Source: Mesostigma viride (taxonomy: Eukaryota; Streptophyta; Mesostigmatophyceae; Mesostigmatales; Mesostigmataceae). From it: a DNA stretch of 60,000 nt. The stretch lies in the NCBI GenBank assembly GCA_009746045.1, contig RPFO01000034.1:3301181-3361180 (forward strand), read 5' to 3'. The translations under genes were made by a program, and so were the position numbers. This document shows positions 41,200 to 52,445 of this stretch, piece by piece. Numbering within the stretch: position 1 is the first letter of the stretch; every line of letters starts with the position of its first letter. The notes beneath the pieces were generated by a model. The model made no database searches. It saw nothing but the letters and a program-made list of their open reading frames with translations, and was not told the origin of the DNA.

Positions 41200-41638
41200 G
41201 CTCATTCTGTGCAAGAAGCACTGCCATTAAAATTAAAGTAAAGCTTTACACAAGCAACCATAGATGTCCATGCATGATAAATGTATCGTCCAAAAGTCCC
41301 ATGCACCGACAAGAGAACTGCATGCAGCCCCGCCGGCTCAGACATCCACTTAGTCCTATCAGGCCAGCCAACTGCTTAGAGGTTGAGCACAGTCAATCAC
41401 TGGTTTGTCCTGCAAAATCCAAACGGTGGCCACAGCAGCCATCATCCGCCTGGCTAGCTAGTGGCATGCCATGGTAGCCGATTTCTGGTATTGACCTGCA
41501 CAGCTGACGGCGCCCGGCCAGGGGGAGACCCATCCACATCATCATGCTGACCGAGGCATGAAAATAGTAGCGTGCCCACCAGGCTGCCCTGCCCAGAAAG
41601 CCACAGCCCTATTCATCCACCACTAGCCACGGAGCAAG
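41200..41638. other. Intergenic, nothing recognised
   Basis: Between the minisatellite and the 3' end of the minus-strand lysine-block gene. No ORF, repeat or terminator signal that I can support. Confidence 0.5.
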
Positions 41639-42862
41639 TCACGAGATGGCATTAGACTGCTGCCACCTGTCACTCATCCTCCCCCCCCCTGCCCCATCCT
41701 CGGCCACCCTAGCCTTCTTCTTCTTCTTGGCCTTCTTCTTCTCCACCATTCCATCCGCAGTCTCGCCCGCGCCACCATCCACCCCATCCTCCGCCCCCGC
41801 CCTCTCCCACCCATTCGCCACAAGCTCCGCCTCCTCAGCCGCCCCCGCAACCGCACCAGCGCTCTTCTTTCTCTTCTTGCGCTTGGCGGGCGTGGCAGCA
41901 TTATCCTCGGCCGGTGCGTCTGCCTCAACGGGAACCTCCTGCACCTCCCCATTGGCCGCATGCTCCGCCCCGTCTCCACCTACAAGCTCCTCCGCGGGCA
42001 CTTCTGCCGCTTTCAACTTCTTCTTCTTCTTCTTTGGCTTCCCGGATGATGACGGGGCCACCGCCGCGTCCTCCCCCGTGGGTGCCGCCACTGCAGCCTC
42101 TTCTTCCGCCTCCGCATGAGAGGGCTCCTCACCACCTTCTGGCATCGGCGGCTCTACAGGGGCGTCTGCCAGAGCACCGCTCTTGCTTTTCTTCTTCTTC
42201 TTTTTCTTGCCTGGTTCAGGAGGTGCGTCCGCGTCCACTGCCATCACCGCGTCATTCCCGGGATCTTCTTCTGCCGACGCCACCGGGGGAACCGCTGCAG
42301 GGGAAGGCTCTCTCATGCCGTCACCAGCAGCCGATTTCTTCTTCTTCTTCTTCTTCTTCTTTTTCGGTTCGGCAGCTGGAATATTGTCGGCATCCGGTTC
42401 CACCTCCCCGTTCGCGTCCTCCTCCCGAGGCTTCGCGGGGGCCGGGCGAGTAGCCACCTGGTCTCCCTTCTCCTTCTTCTTCTTTTTCACCTTCTTGTGT
42501 GATGGTGTCCCTTGGCCGGCATCCGGATCAACAGCATCCTCGTCCGCGTTCGCATAAGACACGGGTTCAAATATGACTTCGTCCCCGATAGGCTCCTCTC
42601 CTCGCCCCTCCTCCCTGTCCCAGACTTGCATCCCATCGTCTTCAACGAGCTCGGAGTGCCTCGGCCGGGACGCCTGAGGCTGCTGCTTCATAAAATCGTC
42701 GCCAAAAGTTCGTAACGCGTCGGCGGCTCGCGACAGCTGGTCCCGAACATCCGGTGCATCCAACGCAAGTTCTGTGTGCCTCTGCAGGAACCTCAATATG
42801 TGCTCCGCGGTGGCGGCTGGCGTGGCCCGACGTGATTTCACAATTCGCGCCCTGAAAGACAT
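41639..42862 (-). CDS. Lysine-block, acidic/alanine-rich protein of unknown function (407 aa)
   Basis: A single open exon from ATG at 42862 to a stop at 41639-41641. Residues 1-~70 are a compact, possibly helical segment (EHILRFLQRHTELALDAPDV). The rest alternates acidic Pro/Ala/Glu-rich linkers with six blocks of consecutive lysines at about residues 124, 170, 222, 280, 329 and 377, that is, every ~50 residues. Such alternation is known from nucleolar proteins of the Nopp140/Treacle kind and from other nuclear disordered proteins, so a nucleolar or nucleic-acid-binding role is plausible; this is inference from composition. Just 3' of the ATG on the coding strand, TGTCTTTCAG|GG looks like a splice acceptor, so the true start could be in an upstream exon above 42900. 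The family of the N-terminal segment is not recognised. Confidence 0.6.
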   Translation of the reverse strand: MSFRARIVKSRRATPAATAEHILRFLQRHTELALDAPDVRDQLSRAADALRTFGDDFMKQQPQASRPRHSELVEDDGMQVWDREEGRGEEPIGDEVIFEPVSYANADEDAVDPDAGQGTPSHKKVKKKKKEKGDQVATRPAPAKPREEDANGEVEPDADNIPAAEPKKKKKKKKKKSAAGDGMREPSPAAVPPVASAEEDPGNDAVMAVDADAPPEPGKKKKKKKSKSGALADAPVEPPMPEGGEEPSHAEAEEEAAVAAPTGEDAAVAPSSSGKPKKKKKKLKAAEVPAEELVGGDGAEHAANGEVQEVPVEADAPAEDNAATPAKRKKRKKSAGAVAGAAEEAELVANGWERAGAEDGVDGGAGETADGMVEKKKAKKKKKARVAEDGAGGGRMSDRWQQSNAIS

Positions 42863-43971
42863 TTATATTCACTAAGTAAGAAGCCGTTGGTCTCAGCAAT
42901 GTCGCGAATCGCGGTGATTAAAAGCCACCATTCCTCGGCCTTGCTAAGCTAGGACATCAATGCCTCGAGGATAAGAGCAAATCGTAGGAAGTATGGCGCA
43001 AACTCCCAAAAGGCTGCTGCGTCATCAAATAACTATTTTCAAAGGCTCCACGGGAAACGAAATCCTGAAATTCCCAAACGCATACCCTGCTCACAACGTA
43101 AGGGCAGGCGGGCATTTAGATTATTTCGCCACAGCAGCCATGGTGGCCGCACGGGTAGCCTTCGCCATGTCATTACGCAACAAGGCGAAATTGGTGTGAC
43201 GTTCTCTGCGGCGGCTGTCGGAAGCCACTTCTTTCGGTCGTCACGGTTCTCGCTAAGAAGATCTGTTGATGTTGTTGTTGTTGTTGCCCACGCGCTAGAT
43301 AAACATCTATGATGCTGCTGGAAGTCTCCTGGAAGAACAGGAAGTACTTATCCGTACGGATACGGAGATTGCTCTGTCCTGCTCTGATATTACTGACTGG
43401 AGCTGCGCACATACAAGCTGGATTAAACTTTGAACCAAAGAATTAGGCCGAAAACGCCAAACAGGGCCGAAATGTTAGAACTTCTAGGGTAGCTACGTAG
43501 CTACTAGGTACCTAGCTAGGAACGCGAGACGCTACTGTAGTAGTGCAGGAGTGCTCCGGCAACTAGCGTCTGCCTCAGGTCTGCCTTGAAAATTTCAATT
43601 TCTAGGGACGATGCGGCGGCCCTGTGTGCATGATGGACGTTGTGTGCAGGCATGAGCCACGCACAAAGATTTCAGCAAAACTTTCAGCACGGGAGATGGG
43701 GCATGCACACGTGACCCTGTGTCACACCGTGGCCATGCCCGCGCGACCACAGGCCAATGAGAAAAGCACTAGGGAAAAGGTGCGCGCAGTGCAGCGGCAG
43801 GCAACTGGCTTGCTCCTTCAGCTGTTACAGGTGCTTGCAACAGGCGCCTCCGCCCATGTTTACTGGAAATCTGGAATGCATAAATTTACGGCGGGTGTAC
43901 CGGGGAAAGGAGACGCATGTGCATAGGCTGATGATAACCGCCGTGTCGAACATAAGAGACCTGTCGTGACA
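42863..43971. other. Divergent intergenic region
   Basis: Lies between the minus-strand lysine-block gene and the plus-strand ORF at 43972, so it probably holds promoters for both. A (GTT)n run is at about 43268-43285. On the plus strand 42993-43199 is open (68 codons), and on the minus strand a 15-codon ORF begins near 43168; neither is convincing. Confidence 0.35.
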
Positions 43972-44340
43972 ATGAGTGCCGGAGCCAAGATTGCAAATGC
44001 CGGGCCCAACGATTCGGCTAGGCGATATTTACGTAATATTTTCGGAGGTAGTGCAAAATTCGATGAAACCCAGATAAGGGACGTTCCTGAGATATCCCTG
44101 GATCCTCCGGCCGAACAGACACCAGAGCCTGAGCTTGATAAGCCGGCTAAGTCCGCTCCACGAATCGTCACGTTGCCCTCTGGCTCCGAAGTTGCGCTAG
44201 AAAGTGACAGGTCCCCCATCGTAAGGAAACTAGTTGGTGACGCTACGCAACGGGTTATTGTGGAGGAAGACGACGAAGGGGTGGCTAGCTCGCTGTCCAA
44301 TGTTCTCCAGGTACACTTTCCAGTAGCCGACGCTGCGTGA
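43972..44340 (+). CDS. Small unrecognised protein (122 aa) or first exon of one
   Basis: ATG at 43972 (CGTGACAATGAGT) to TGA at 44338-44340. The N-terminus is MSAGAKIANAGPNDSARRYL, then an acidic, proline-rich middle (DVPEISLDPPAEQTPEPELD) and a Val-rich segment (APRIVTLPSGSEVAL). Codon use is balanced and the sequence is not low-complexity, which favours a real gene. CTCCAG|GTACAC at 44310/44311 could be a donor, making this the first exon of a longer gene, but I found no clear partner exon before 44851. The family is not recognised. Confidence 0.4.
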   Translation: MSAGAKIANAGPNDSARRYLRNIFGGSAKFDETQIRDVPEISLDPPAEQTPEPELDKPAKSAPRIVTLPSGSEVALESDRSPIVRKLVGDATQRVIVEEDDEGVASSLSNVLQVHFPVADAA

Positions 44341-44850
44341 GCGTTTCTTCTCCAAATTTCCTGTGCGCGAATGCGCCGAATAAGTGCCCTTCCCTGCTGA
44401 AACCTTGTCGAAAGTTTTGTTGCCAGAAAGCGTGTTTCCATGGGCTTTGGGGGATATTGCTTTCAAGCTCTCTGGCGCCTTCTAGTTATTCCCAACAGGA
44501 TTGCTACCCTAATCGATGCTACTGGCTTCCATATCAGCCTTGCATATGGGATGGCGCTGTGCGCTGCTCCTCCTTGTCCGCTTTCGTGCATCGCCTGCAG
44601 TGGCCCATCTAGCTCATCTCCATAAGCTCAAACTTCAGATTTTGTTTGCCTTGCACCTTGTGGAGCTATATATACCTGGTGGAGCTATATATTGGGCAAG
44701 GCAAATCGTTGACGCCTCCTTCTGTCCCCTACCGTCCCCCCTTCCTGACCCCCTTCCCTTCTCTGCCTTCCTACCTCCCCCCCCCCCCCCGACCAGGAGG
44801 CCAGCCGCGTCGCGCACGCACAGGGCGCCACCCCAGAGAAAGTGCGCACA
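44341..44850 (+). promoter_or_regulatory. Probable promoter of the sterol glucosyltransferase gene with two TATA-like boxes
   Basis: GGAGCTATATATACC (about 44660-44674) and GGAGCTATATATTGG (about 44681-44695) are near-identical and lie 155-190 bp upstream of the ATG at 44851. A 5' UTR rich in C and T follows, with a run of about 14 C at 44778. Transcription from one of them is inferred, not shown. Confidence 0.4.
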
Positions 44851-46310
44851 ATGAGTTTCCGCGCGGCCTACACCGCCGATGCTGGCGTCCGCGTGGACAT
44901 CATGGGCGCGGACGAGGAGCCGCTGCAAAGTGTCGACGAAGGGCGCGCCGCTGACATCACCGCCAGCACTACCACAGACGACTCCTCTTCGAGCATTCAC
45001 CCGCAGAGACCCTCAGACGAGGCGGAGTTGGTGCGCCCCCGCGAGGGGAGCGTGAACGAGGGGATGGTGTGTGACGGCAGCAGCATGCGAGACGCTGTGT
45101 GGGCGGTGCCCAAGCTGAACATCGTCATCATGGTCGTCGGGACAAGGGGCGACGTGCAGCCGTTTGTGGCTCTGGGGAACAAGCTGGTGGCGGACCACGG
45201 CCACCGGGTCCGCATCGCGTCCCACGCGGTGTACAGGGAGTATGTCGCCGAGCACGGGCGGGGGCTGGAGTTCTACCCGCTGGGCGGCGACCCGACGTTC
45301 CTCTCAGAGTTCATGACGCGCAACGGGGGCATGATGACGTCGCACCTCAAGGACGTGACGGAGAGTAGAAAAATGATCGGGGAGATCATCCACTCCACGT
45401 GGGATGCGTGCGTGTTCCCGGACCCTGGGCCGCCGAGGGAGGAGCGGAGGGAGCGGAGGCAGAAGCAGCGGCAGGTGCAGCGGCAGGTGCATCATCGGCA
45501 GGTCAGTCTGCATCGGCAGAGTTGGCCGCCGCCGAGTCAGGAGTCGCAGGCACAGATGCAGCAGCTCCCGGGGCAGCCGGAGCACCAGCAGTTGGCTCCG
45601 CAGCAGCGAATCAATCAGCAGCAACAGAATCTGCTGCAGCAGGGGCAGGACGGGCAAGCGGTGGATGGGCCAGCACATGAGACAGGCAGTAAGGCAGGCA
45701 TTGATGGAGAGGGCATGCGCAGCGAGGACAAGGCTGACGGTCATGGCCAACACACCACTACGGCTCCACAGGGCGACCGTCATGGTCAGGGGAACCAACG
45801 GGGCCAACGGGGCAAGGACCCGCAACCCAGCCGGGAGGAGAGCCGCCCGAGGCACGGGGTCCATCGCCGCAGCTTCAGCGAGGAGGACAGCAACATCTTC
45901 AGCAGTGCGTTCAGCGGCACCGCGAACAGCGGCAACCTGCAAAGTGGCGACCTGCAAAGTGGCGACCTGCAAAGTGGCAGCCTGCAAAGTGGGCATCTGA
46001 ACAGTGTCAACCCGAGCCACAGCCACGCCGTCAGCGGCAGTGCCCGCAGCAACGAACCAGCGAACAATGATGATGCTGCGGATGAGTTTGATGACGAGGC
46101 GAGTGACAGCGACAGTCCCTGGCCCATGGGGGAGCCGTTTGTGGCGGACGCCATCATTGCCAACCCTCCCTCCTACGGCCACATCCACTGCGCGGAGAAG
46201 CTGGGCATCCCGCTGCACATGTACTTCACCATGCCCTGGAGCCCGACTAAGACGTACCCGCACCCGCTCGCGCGCATGAGCAACCTTCGCATCAACGACA
46301 TGCGAAACAA
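44851..46310 (+). CDS. Exon 1: N-terminal acceptor domain with long low-complexity insertion
   Basis: ATG at 44851 (GCGCACAATGAGT). Residues 1-~86 are acidic/Ser-rich. Residues ~87-195 form the first half of the acceptor domain ([33 protein letters not shown]). Residues ~195-420 are Arg/Gln-, Gly- and Ser-rich and include a pentapeptide repeat ([15 protein letters not shown]). The fold resumes at [18 protein letters not shown]. In most relatives these two parts are separated by only a short loop. The donor is AACAA|GTGGGT, phase 2. Confidence 0.78.
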
Positions 46311-49300
46311 GTGGGTATGGGTGGTCGCGGGGGGTGGGAGGCTGTTGTCTGTCTGTGGCCCTCTCTCTGTCTCTTTCTTGACCCCCTCCTCGTGCGCGCA
46401 TGAGCGAAATGAGCAACGCGTGGTTGTGACCAGGTCATGACCTCATGCCAAAGGCTTGGCCTACGGTTTCTCCCTTCGGGGGGGGAGGCGCGGAGCACGC
46501 AGGGGACGTGCTAGCGTTTTTTCAGTACGTCGTACTGGCTGCAAGAGCCGGGGGTGTGGAGGATACGTGCTCATCTGATGACTCGCAACGTGGGGTCGGA
46601 CATTCCACTAGGTCAGCGGCACTCTGTGGGATGTCGTTCGTGGCGTGGTGGGGGAGCGGCTCTGGGGGCGTGTTTGGGGGCCTAACTGGCATCACAAAAG
46701 CTTTGATTTCATGCACTCGGCTATGCCATTACCATACCAACTGCTCTCCCATCGTTTGCTAACTGCTGTCTCCTTATATCACCAACTCCCTAATTTGCTA
46801 ACTGCAGACTCCTAATGTCATGAACTGCTCTCCATAATTCGCTAACTGCTATATCCTTATATCACCAACTGTTCTCCCTAATTTGCTAACTGCTGTCTCT
46901 TTATACCACCAGCTGCACTTGTAGCCGTCGCAGGCTTTTCTACACGGTGCTGTTTCCTAGCAAACTCTTAATTGCATCATTCTACTAACGGCTGGCACGC
47001 TTTCGCACGCTGTCCTTCGTGGTGCTGTTTCCTAGCAAACTCTTAATCGCAACTACATTAATTTACTGTTAACGGCTGGCACCCTACTGCAGGCTGTCCT
47101 ACGCAGTGATCGATGAGCTCATGTGGGCGGGTCTGATGGATATCATCAACGGATTCCGGCAGCGGCTGGGGTTAGAGCACATCCCCCTGCTGGGTGTCGC
47201 CCAGGGCTCCTTCCTGCACAAGTGCCGCGTTCCCTTCTGCTACATGTGGAGCCCGACACTGGCACCCGCACCTTCGTACGTGGGCGGCCCATCGGGCCAT
47301 CTTTGGTTTCGTGGGGGCGGTGGTGGACAGGCGCTCTTGCTCAAGACTTGGCATCGTGTCGGGTTGCTGCTTTTTTGGGAGGTCGATCAGCATGGTGTGG
47401 GGATGGGGGAAGGGGGCCAGGTTTTTGGCCCCATTCAGGGCAAGATGGCTTCCCCACGTGAGCAGGGGTGAGTGGGCTGCCGGGATGCTGAGCTTGTGAT
47501 TGTGAGCTTGACAGCCCTGATCGACCAGGCCTCCTCCATCTGCGCATGCTCTTGCTGCACAACACCGCGTTTGGTTCTAGTGCTGACTCCCCCACAGCTT
47601 AACCCGCATGTTCCCTGCCCCTCCAGCTGCTGCCCACCCAGTAGCCCATTGGAGATACATGGGCGTGATGCCTCAATACGTCACGGATAGATCCTTGCTC
47701 TCGTTGGGCCTAGCTGTTATCTTATCCGACACGGGCTCTACCTTGCTATTTGGCCGCGTGGTACATCTCCAACTTGGTGGTTGATGAGCATAACATTTAA
47801 TTTTCTGCAGCAAGGCCTTGCATCTTGTTCTCCTGTCCTTCTGCTTTGCCCCCCCCCCCCGTCTTTCTTCCCCCCTTTCCCCCCCTCGCAGCGACTGGGG
47901 CAAGCACATTGACGTCGTCGGCTTCTTCTTTCTGGACGACGACAAGCCATACACGCCGCCAGATGACCTTGCGCGCTTCCTGGAGGGGGGGGAGCCGCCC
48001 ATTTACATCGGGTTTGGAAGCCTGGTGCGTTGGACTGGCATTTCCGCGTTAGCTACTTGGTTGGCTCGCGCGCTTGGCATAAATTTGCCAGCATTTTTTA
48101 ACTTTTTCCCCCTTTTGTCTGGAACCGCTTAGGACCTGTCTTCTATTATAATGCATGAGCCAGCCATGTATAATGCATGTCGTTCGGGATAACAGCTGGT
48201 CTGATGCCTGCAGGCGTGCCTGCATGGGCGCTTCAGGTAGCCCAACATCTTGAACCTTGGGATGACGTCAGGCCATATGGAGAGGTATGCTACATCCATA
48301 TGCATGGCCTATGCTACATATGGCGTACGCTACCGCCATATGGAGAGGTATGCTACATCCATATGCATGGCCTATGCTACATATGGCGTATGCTACCGCC
48401 ATATGGAGAGGTTGCTACATCCATATGCATGGCCTATGCTACATATGGCGTACGCTACCGCCATATGGAGAGGTATGCTACATCCATATGCATGGCCTAT
48501 GCTACATATGGCGTATGCTACCGCCATATGGAGAGGTATGCTACATCCATATGCATGGCCTATGCTACATATGGCGTACGCTACCGCCATATGGAGAGGT
48601 ATGCTACATCCATATGCATGGCCTATGCTACATATGGCGTACGCTACCGCCATATGGAGAGGTATGCTACATCCATATGCATGGCCTATGCTACATATGG
48701 CGTACGCTACCGCCATATGGAGAGGTATGCTACATCCATATGCATGGCCTATGCTACATATGGCGTACGCTACCGCCATATGGAGAGGTATGCTACATCC
48801 ATATGCATGGCCTATGCTACATATGGCGTACGCTACCGCCACATGGAGAGGTATGCATCTACTGCCACATCACGTTGGTGGCTGGTTTTCCTCGCTTGCT
48901 TTTTTCCAAATCCTCTTTGCTTGCCGCAGTGTCAGGAGTGCTTTGTGTCCGCTGACGCGCATGCACCTAGCACTGTGTTTTCCCAGCACTGGGTCTTCTG
49001 GTCTTCTGGGTACAGTTTGCAGAGTCTGAGGGTGAACCGCTTGGCCCCTCGTCACGCTGGCATGGTCCTGAGTCAGTCTTGCTCCTGGGCGGTGGGTGCT
49101 GCGATGGGGATGTTGATGCAATCGGAGTAGGTGTATGTGTCAGTCGAGCCATCTGCGCTTGTCGAGCCAGCGTCTGCGGTATAATCCTTGCTGATGCTGA
49201 GAGTTTGAACTTTGGAGAATTACGAAATTACGAGCCATAATTAGTCTCAGGTGTGGTTTTGTGGCCGCCCTTGGCTGTCTCAGATCATGCCAGCTCGATG

Positions 49301-52300
49301 TGGCAACCTGCAGCCTGCTACGGTGCTTATTCTGGCACAAGCTGCTTGGCAAGGCACGGCCAAGCAATCTCTGCCCCACTGCTTCCCCCTGCCCACCCGC
49401 CAGGTGGTGCCCTCCCCCCAGCATCTCACGCAGGTCATCTACTCCGCGGTGCGCAAGACGGGCGTGCGAGCCCTCGTCTCCAAGGGGTGGGGAGGCCTCG
49501 GCGTGGGGCCGGACAAGCCGGACAACGTGTTTATTCTGGGCAACGTACCCCACGGATGGCTCTTTCCCCGCTGTTCCGCCGTGGTGGGTGGCATACGAGC
49601 CGCGGCATGTGCTCCCCTTGACTCCTTGCTGACGATGTGTGTCAGAATCCTGCGTAGAGTGGCGGGACTCAAATGGCGTAGATACTACAGTGCTACAATT
49701 GATCGGTTAAGTAATGTGCCCCCGCCACAAGGCACATTTTTTGTCGCGGGGAATTATGTGGTCATTTGATCTTGTAAAGGTCATTTTGAAACTTGACTGC
49801 TTTTTGCCACCACCACCTGCCGCCGGCATGGCCACCACCGCCAATGCTTGGCAAAACCAACCAATGTGACACGTCCACCATGGCGGCGTGGGCATCGCCG
49901 TTTGCCACTTAATGCCACCACCCGCCACTGCCCTCTTGTTGTCCATTCCACATCATCGCACAGGTCCACCACGGCGGCGCGGGCACGGTGGCTGCGGGCC
50001 TGCGTGCTGGCAAACCCACGACGGTGGTGCCCTTCTTTGGGGACCAGGCCTTCTGGTGGGTGGCAGCATCGCTGGGTGGGTGGGGGGAATAAACCAAAGT
50101 GGGGCGTTCGGTGATGTGTTCTGGTGAATGGCCGCTGCATGGGGTGGGAACTGTTATCATAATACCATCAGTATTCTCGATATTTGTTATATAGAATTCC
50201 TCTGCTCCACCAGTGGGCTTCTGAGCGGCAGGACAGGAAATTCGTGGTAGCCGGTGGGAAGGAAAGCTCGAGGGGAAAGGATACAGAGTTGCGCTGATGG
50301 AGCATAATCGGGCTTCTGCATTATCCTGGTTGCAAAGAGGGTTGGGGGTGAATAGGGTCCCGTTCCATGCCATAGGAAGAGGAAATAGAACGTGTGGTGG
50401 TAGTGATTTAGGACATGCTCTTATTCTGTACTGGTCAAACCTTGCATTAATGACAGATTTCATCAATGGGTGCCTTGGCGGTGCCAATGGATTTGCGTTT
50501 GTTTTTCCGCTCTGTGTGAACCTAGCTTTGTAATGAGTTTGGCGTCCACCCCGGGTCACCCAGCATGCATGCCCACATGCATGCTCAAACCTTGGCCCCC
50601 ACCCGGCTCGCGACACCGACTACCCACCCCCCTGTTTATCTTCTCGTCCCCTCCACCCTGCAGGGGAATGATGGTCCACACCAAGGGCGCGGGTCCCCCC
50701 CCCATCCCCGTCAAGGAGTTCACTGAGGAGCGCCTGTGTGCAGCGATTGAGTGCATGACCAGCGAGGCGGTGAAGCTCGCAGCACAGGGCATCGCGGAGC
50801 AGATGGGCAGGTATTGAGCGCGGGGTGCATGGTCTATTGGATGATCGCGGTGCATGGTGGTAAGTGTAAAATATTTCTCGTGCAGGGTGTTGCCGAGGAT
50901 TCGGGCAGGTGTCGCGGTGGCTCCATATATCTGCGCACAGCGGGTGGTGTGTCTAAGCGCGTTCAGAAGTGTGGGCAGGTGCACGACATGGGTAGGTATC
51001 AGGTGCCATGTGTTCCGTGCACAGTTCGTCGCAAATAAGGACCAAAGGCGATCACCGCGATGGGGTACTTGCGGATCCCATGGACAGGCAGCTGGCGGGC
51101 GGGGGCGGGTCATCGGCTCGATGCCTGAACAGTTTGCGTGGGCAGGCATCTGCACGCCATGTCTTGTGTTGTCTTGTCCACGTGGGCAGGTGCCTGATGG
51201 GGCCAATCGTGTGTGCAGGTGGGGTGAATGTGATGGGGTTGGGTATCGCCGTGTCCGCAAGACAACGCATATAAAGGGATCAGATTTTTTTTCAAGTGTT
51301 CTATTCGTGTGTTTTTCCAAGTGTTCTATTCCTGCGGGCATGGATGACTGCAGGGTCGCGAAGGCAGGTACAACTGCGTCACAATGTGTTGGTAGTTTGT
51401 GCAGCTGGGTGCTTGATAGCGCGGTGGAATAGCCTGGGCTGCCCAGCGCTTCGCTTGTTGCACATTGCTTGTGTTTTTCTCTAGGACAGAGCTGGCAGCG
51501 TTTGAATTAGCAGGCACTGAGCTATATTGGTGCTTTCCCGTCGCGATAGTTACGACAACTGCCTACAGGAGGAAACGTCCCTCGGAGCTCCCCTTGGTTG
51601 CTGTAGCCTCCATGTAGCGCCAGGGACAAACCGTGAGCCACATAGCCGGCTGCTCGACCTTCTCTAGTGCCCGCAGGTTACGATAACAACATGCAAGATG
51701 TTGTCTGACACCCCCATGTTGCGCTAGCTTCGCGCCGTGCATGCGGTGCCTCCCTTTGCGTTGCTGGGTGCATCCTGACCCATCCCTGCAAAGCGGGCGT
51801 TGTCCAACGATGAGCCTGTCATGCAGGCCTGGAAAAGCGGGATTCAACCCTTTACGGCTTGCCTTGCGAAGTGATAGCGCACCGACATGTTGACTTCTGT
51901 GCTGGTGGGCATTCTTGCCAGCGATCAAAGCACTGGTATTGGAACTGGTATTGCGTGCGCTATTTTGTGGCGTTTGATGGGTTGACCTATGTTGCAATGC
52001 AGGGAGAACGGTCTGGAGGGCGGCTGCGCATCGTTCCACAAGCATCTTCCCCTCAACCGCGTGCTTTGCTCCGTCTGCCACCAAAGGTAGGGCATGCGGC
52101 ACATTGATTGACACTCCTTACCTTTTGCCTGCTTTCGCCTGCTGTTACATCTGTTGAAACATGCTGCCGTCTGCAACGAGTCCAAATTTGTAAGCGTGCC
52201 TACTCTTGTCGCCTTGATCATTGTTGTATTTGGCATGCTACGCTGATGCTACCCTATTAGGCGTCTGAGTTTCCGCCACGGGTCATGCGCACTCGGACAC

Positions 52301-52386
52301 GTTGGGTCTACGCTGGGCAGATACACTTCCGTTTCTTAGGGCTATAGCAGGTGTCCCTTGTGCTAGCAATGTGTGAGTTCGTGTGC

Positions 52387-52445
<59 letters not shown>

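Noticed and set aside
41646-42557. Plus-strand Ser/Phe/Pro-rich ORFs
   Set aside because: Antisense of the lysine-block gene: AAG runs read as CTT and TTC.
45304-46416. A 370-residue minus-strand ORF
   Set aside because: Antisense shadow of GC-rich low-complexity exon 1 of the glucosyltransferase; no recognisable domain.
48177-49130. A 317-residue ORF and others with 21-residue repeats
   Set aside because: A 63-bp intronic minisatellite divisible by three keeps frames open; it lies between two phase-matched glucosyltransferase exons.
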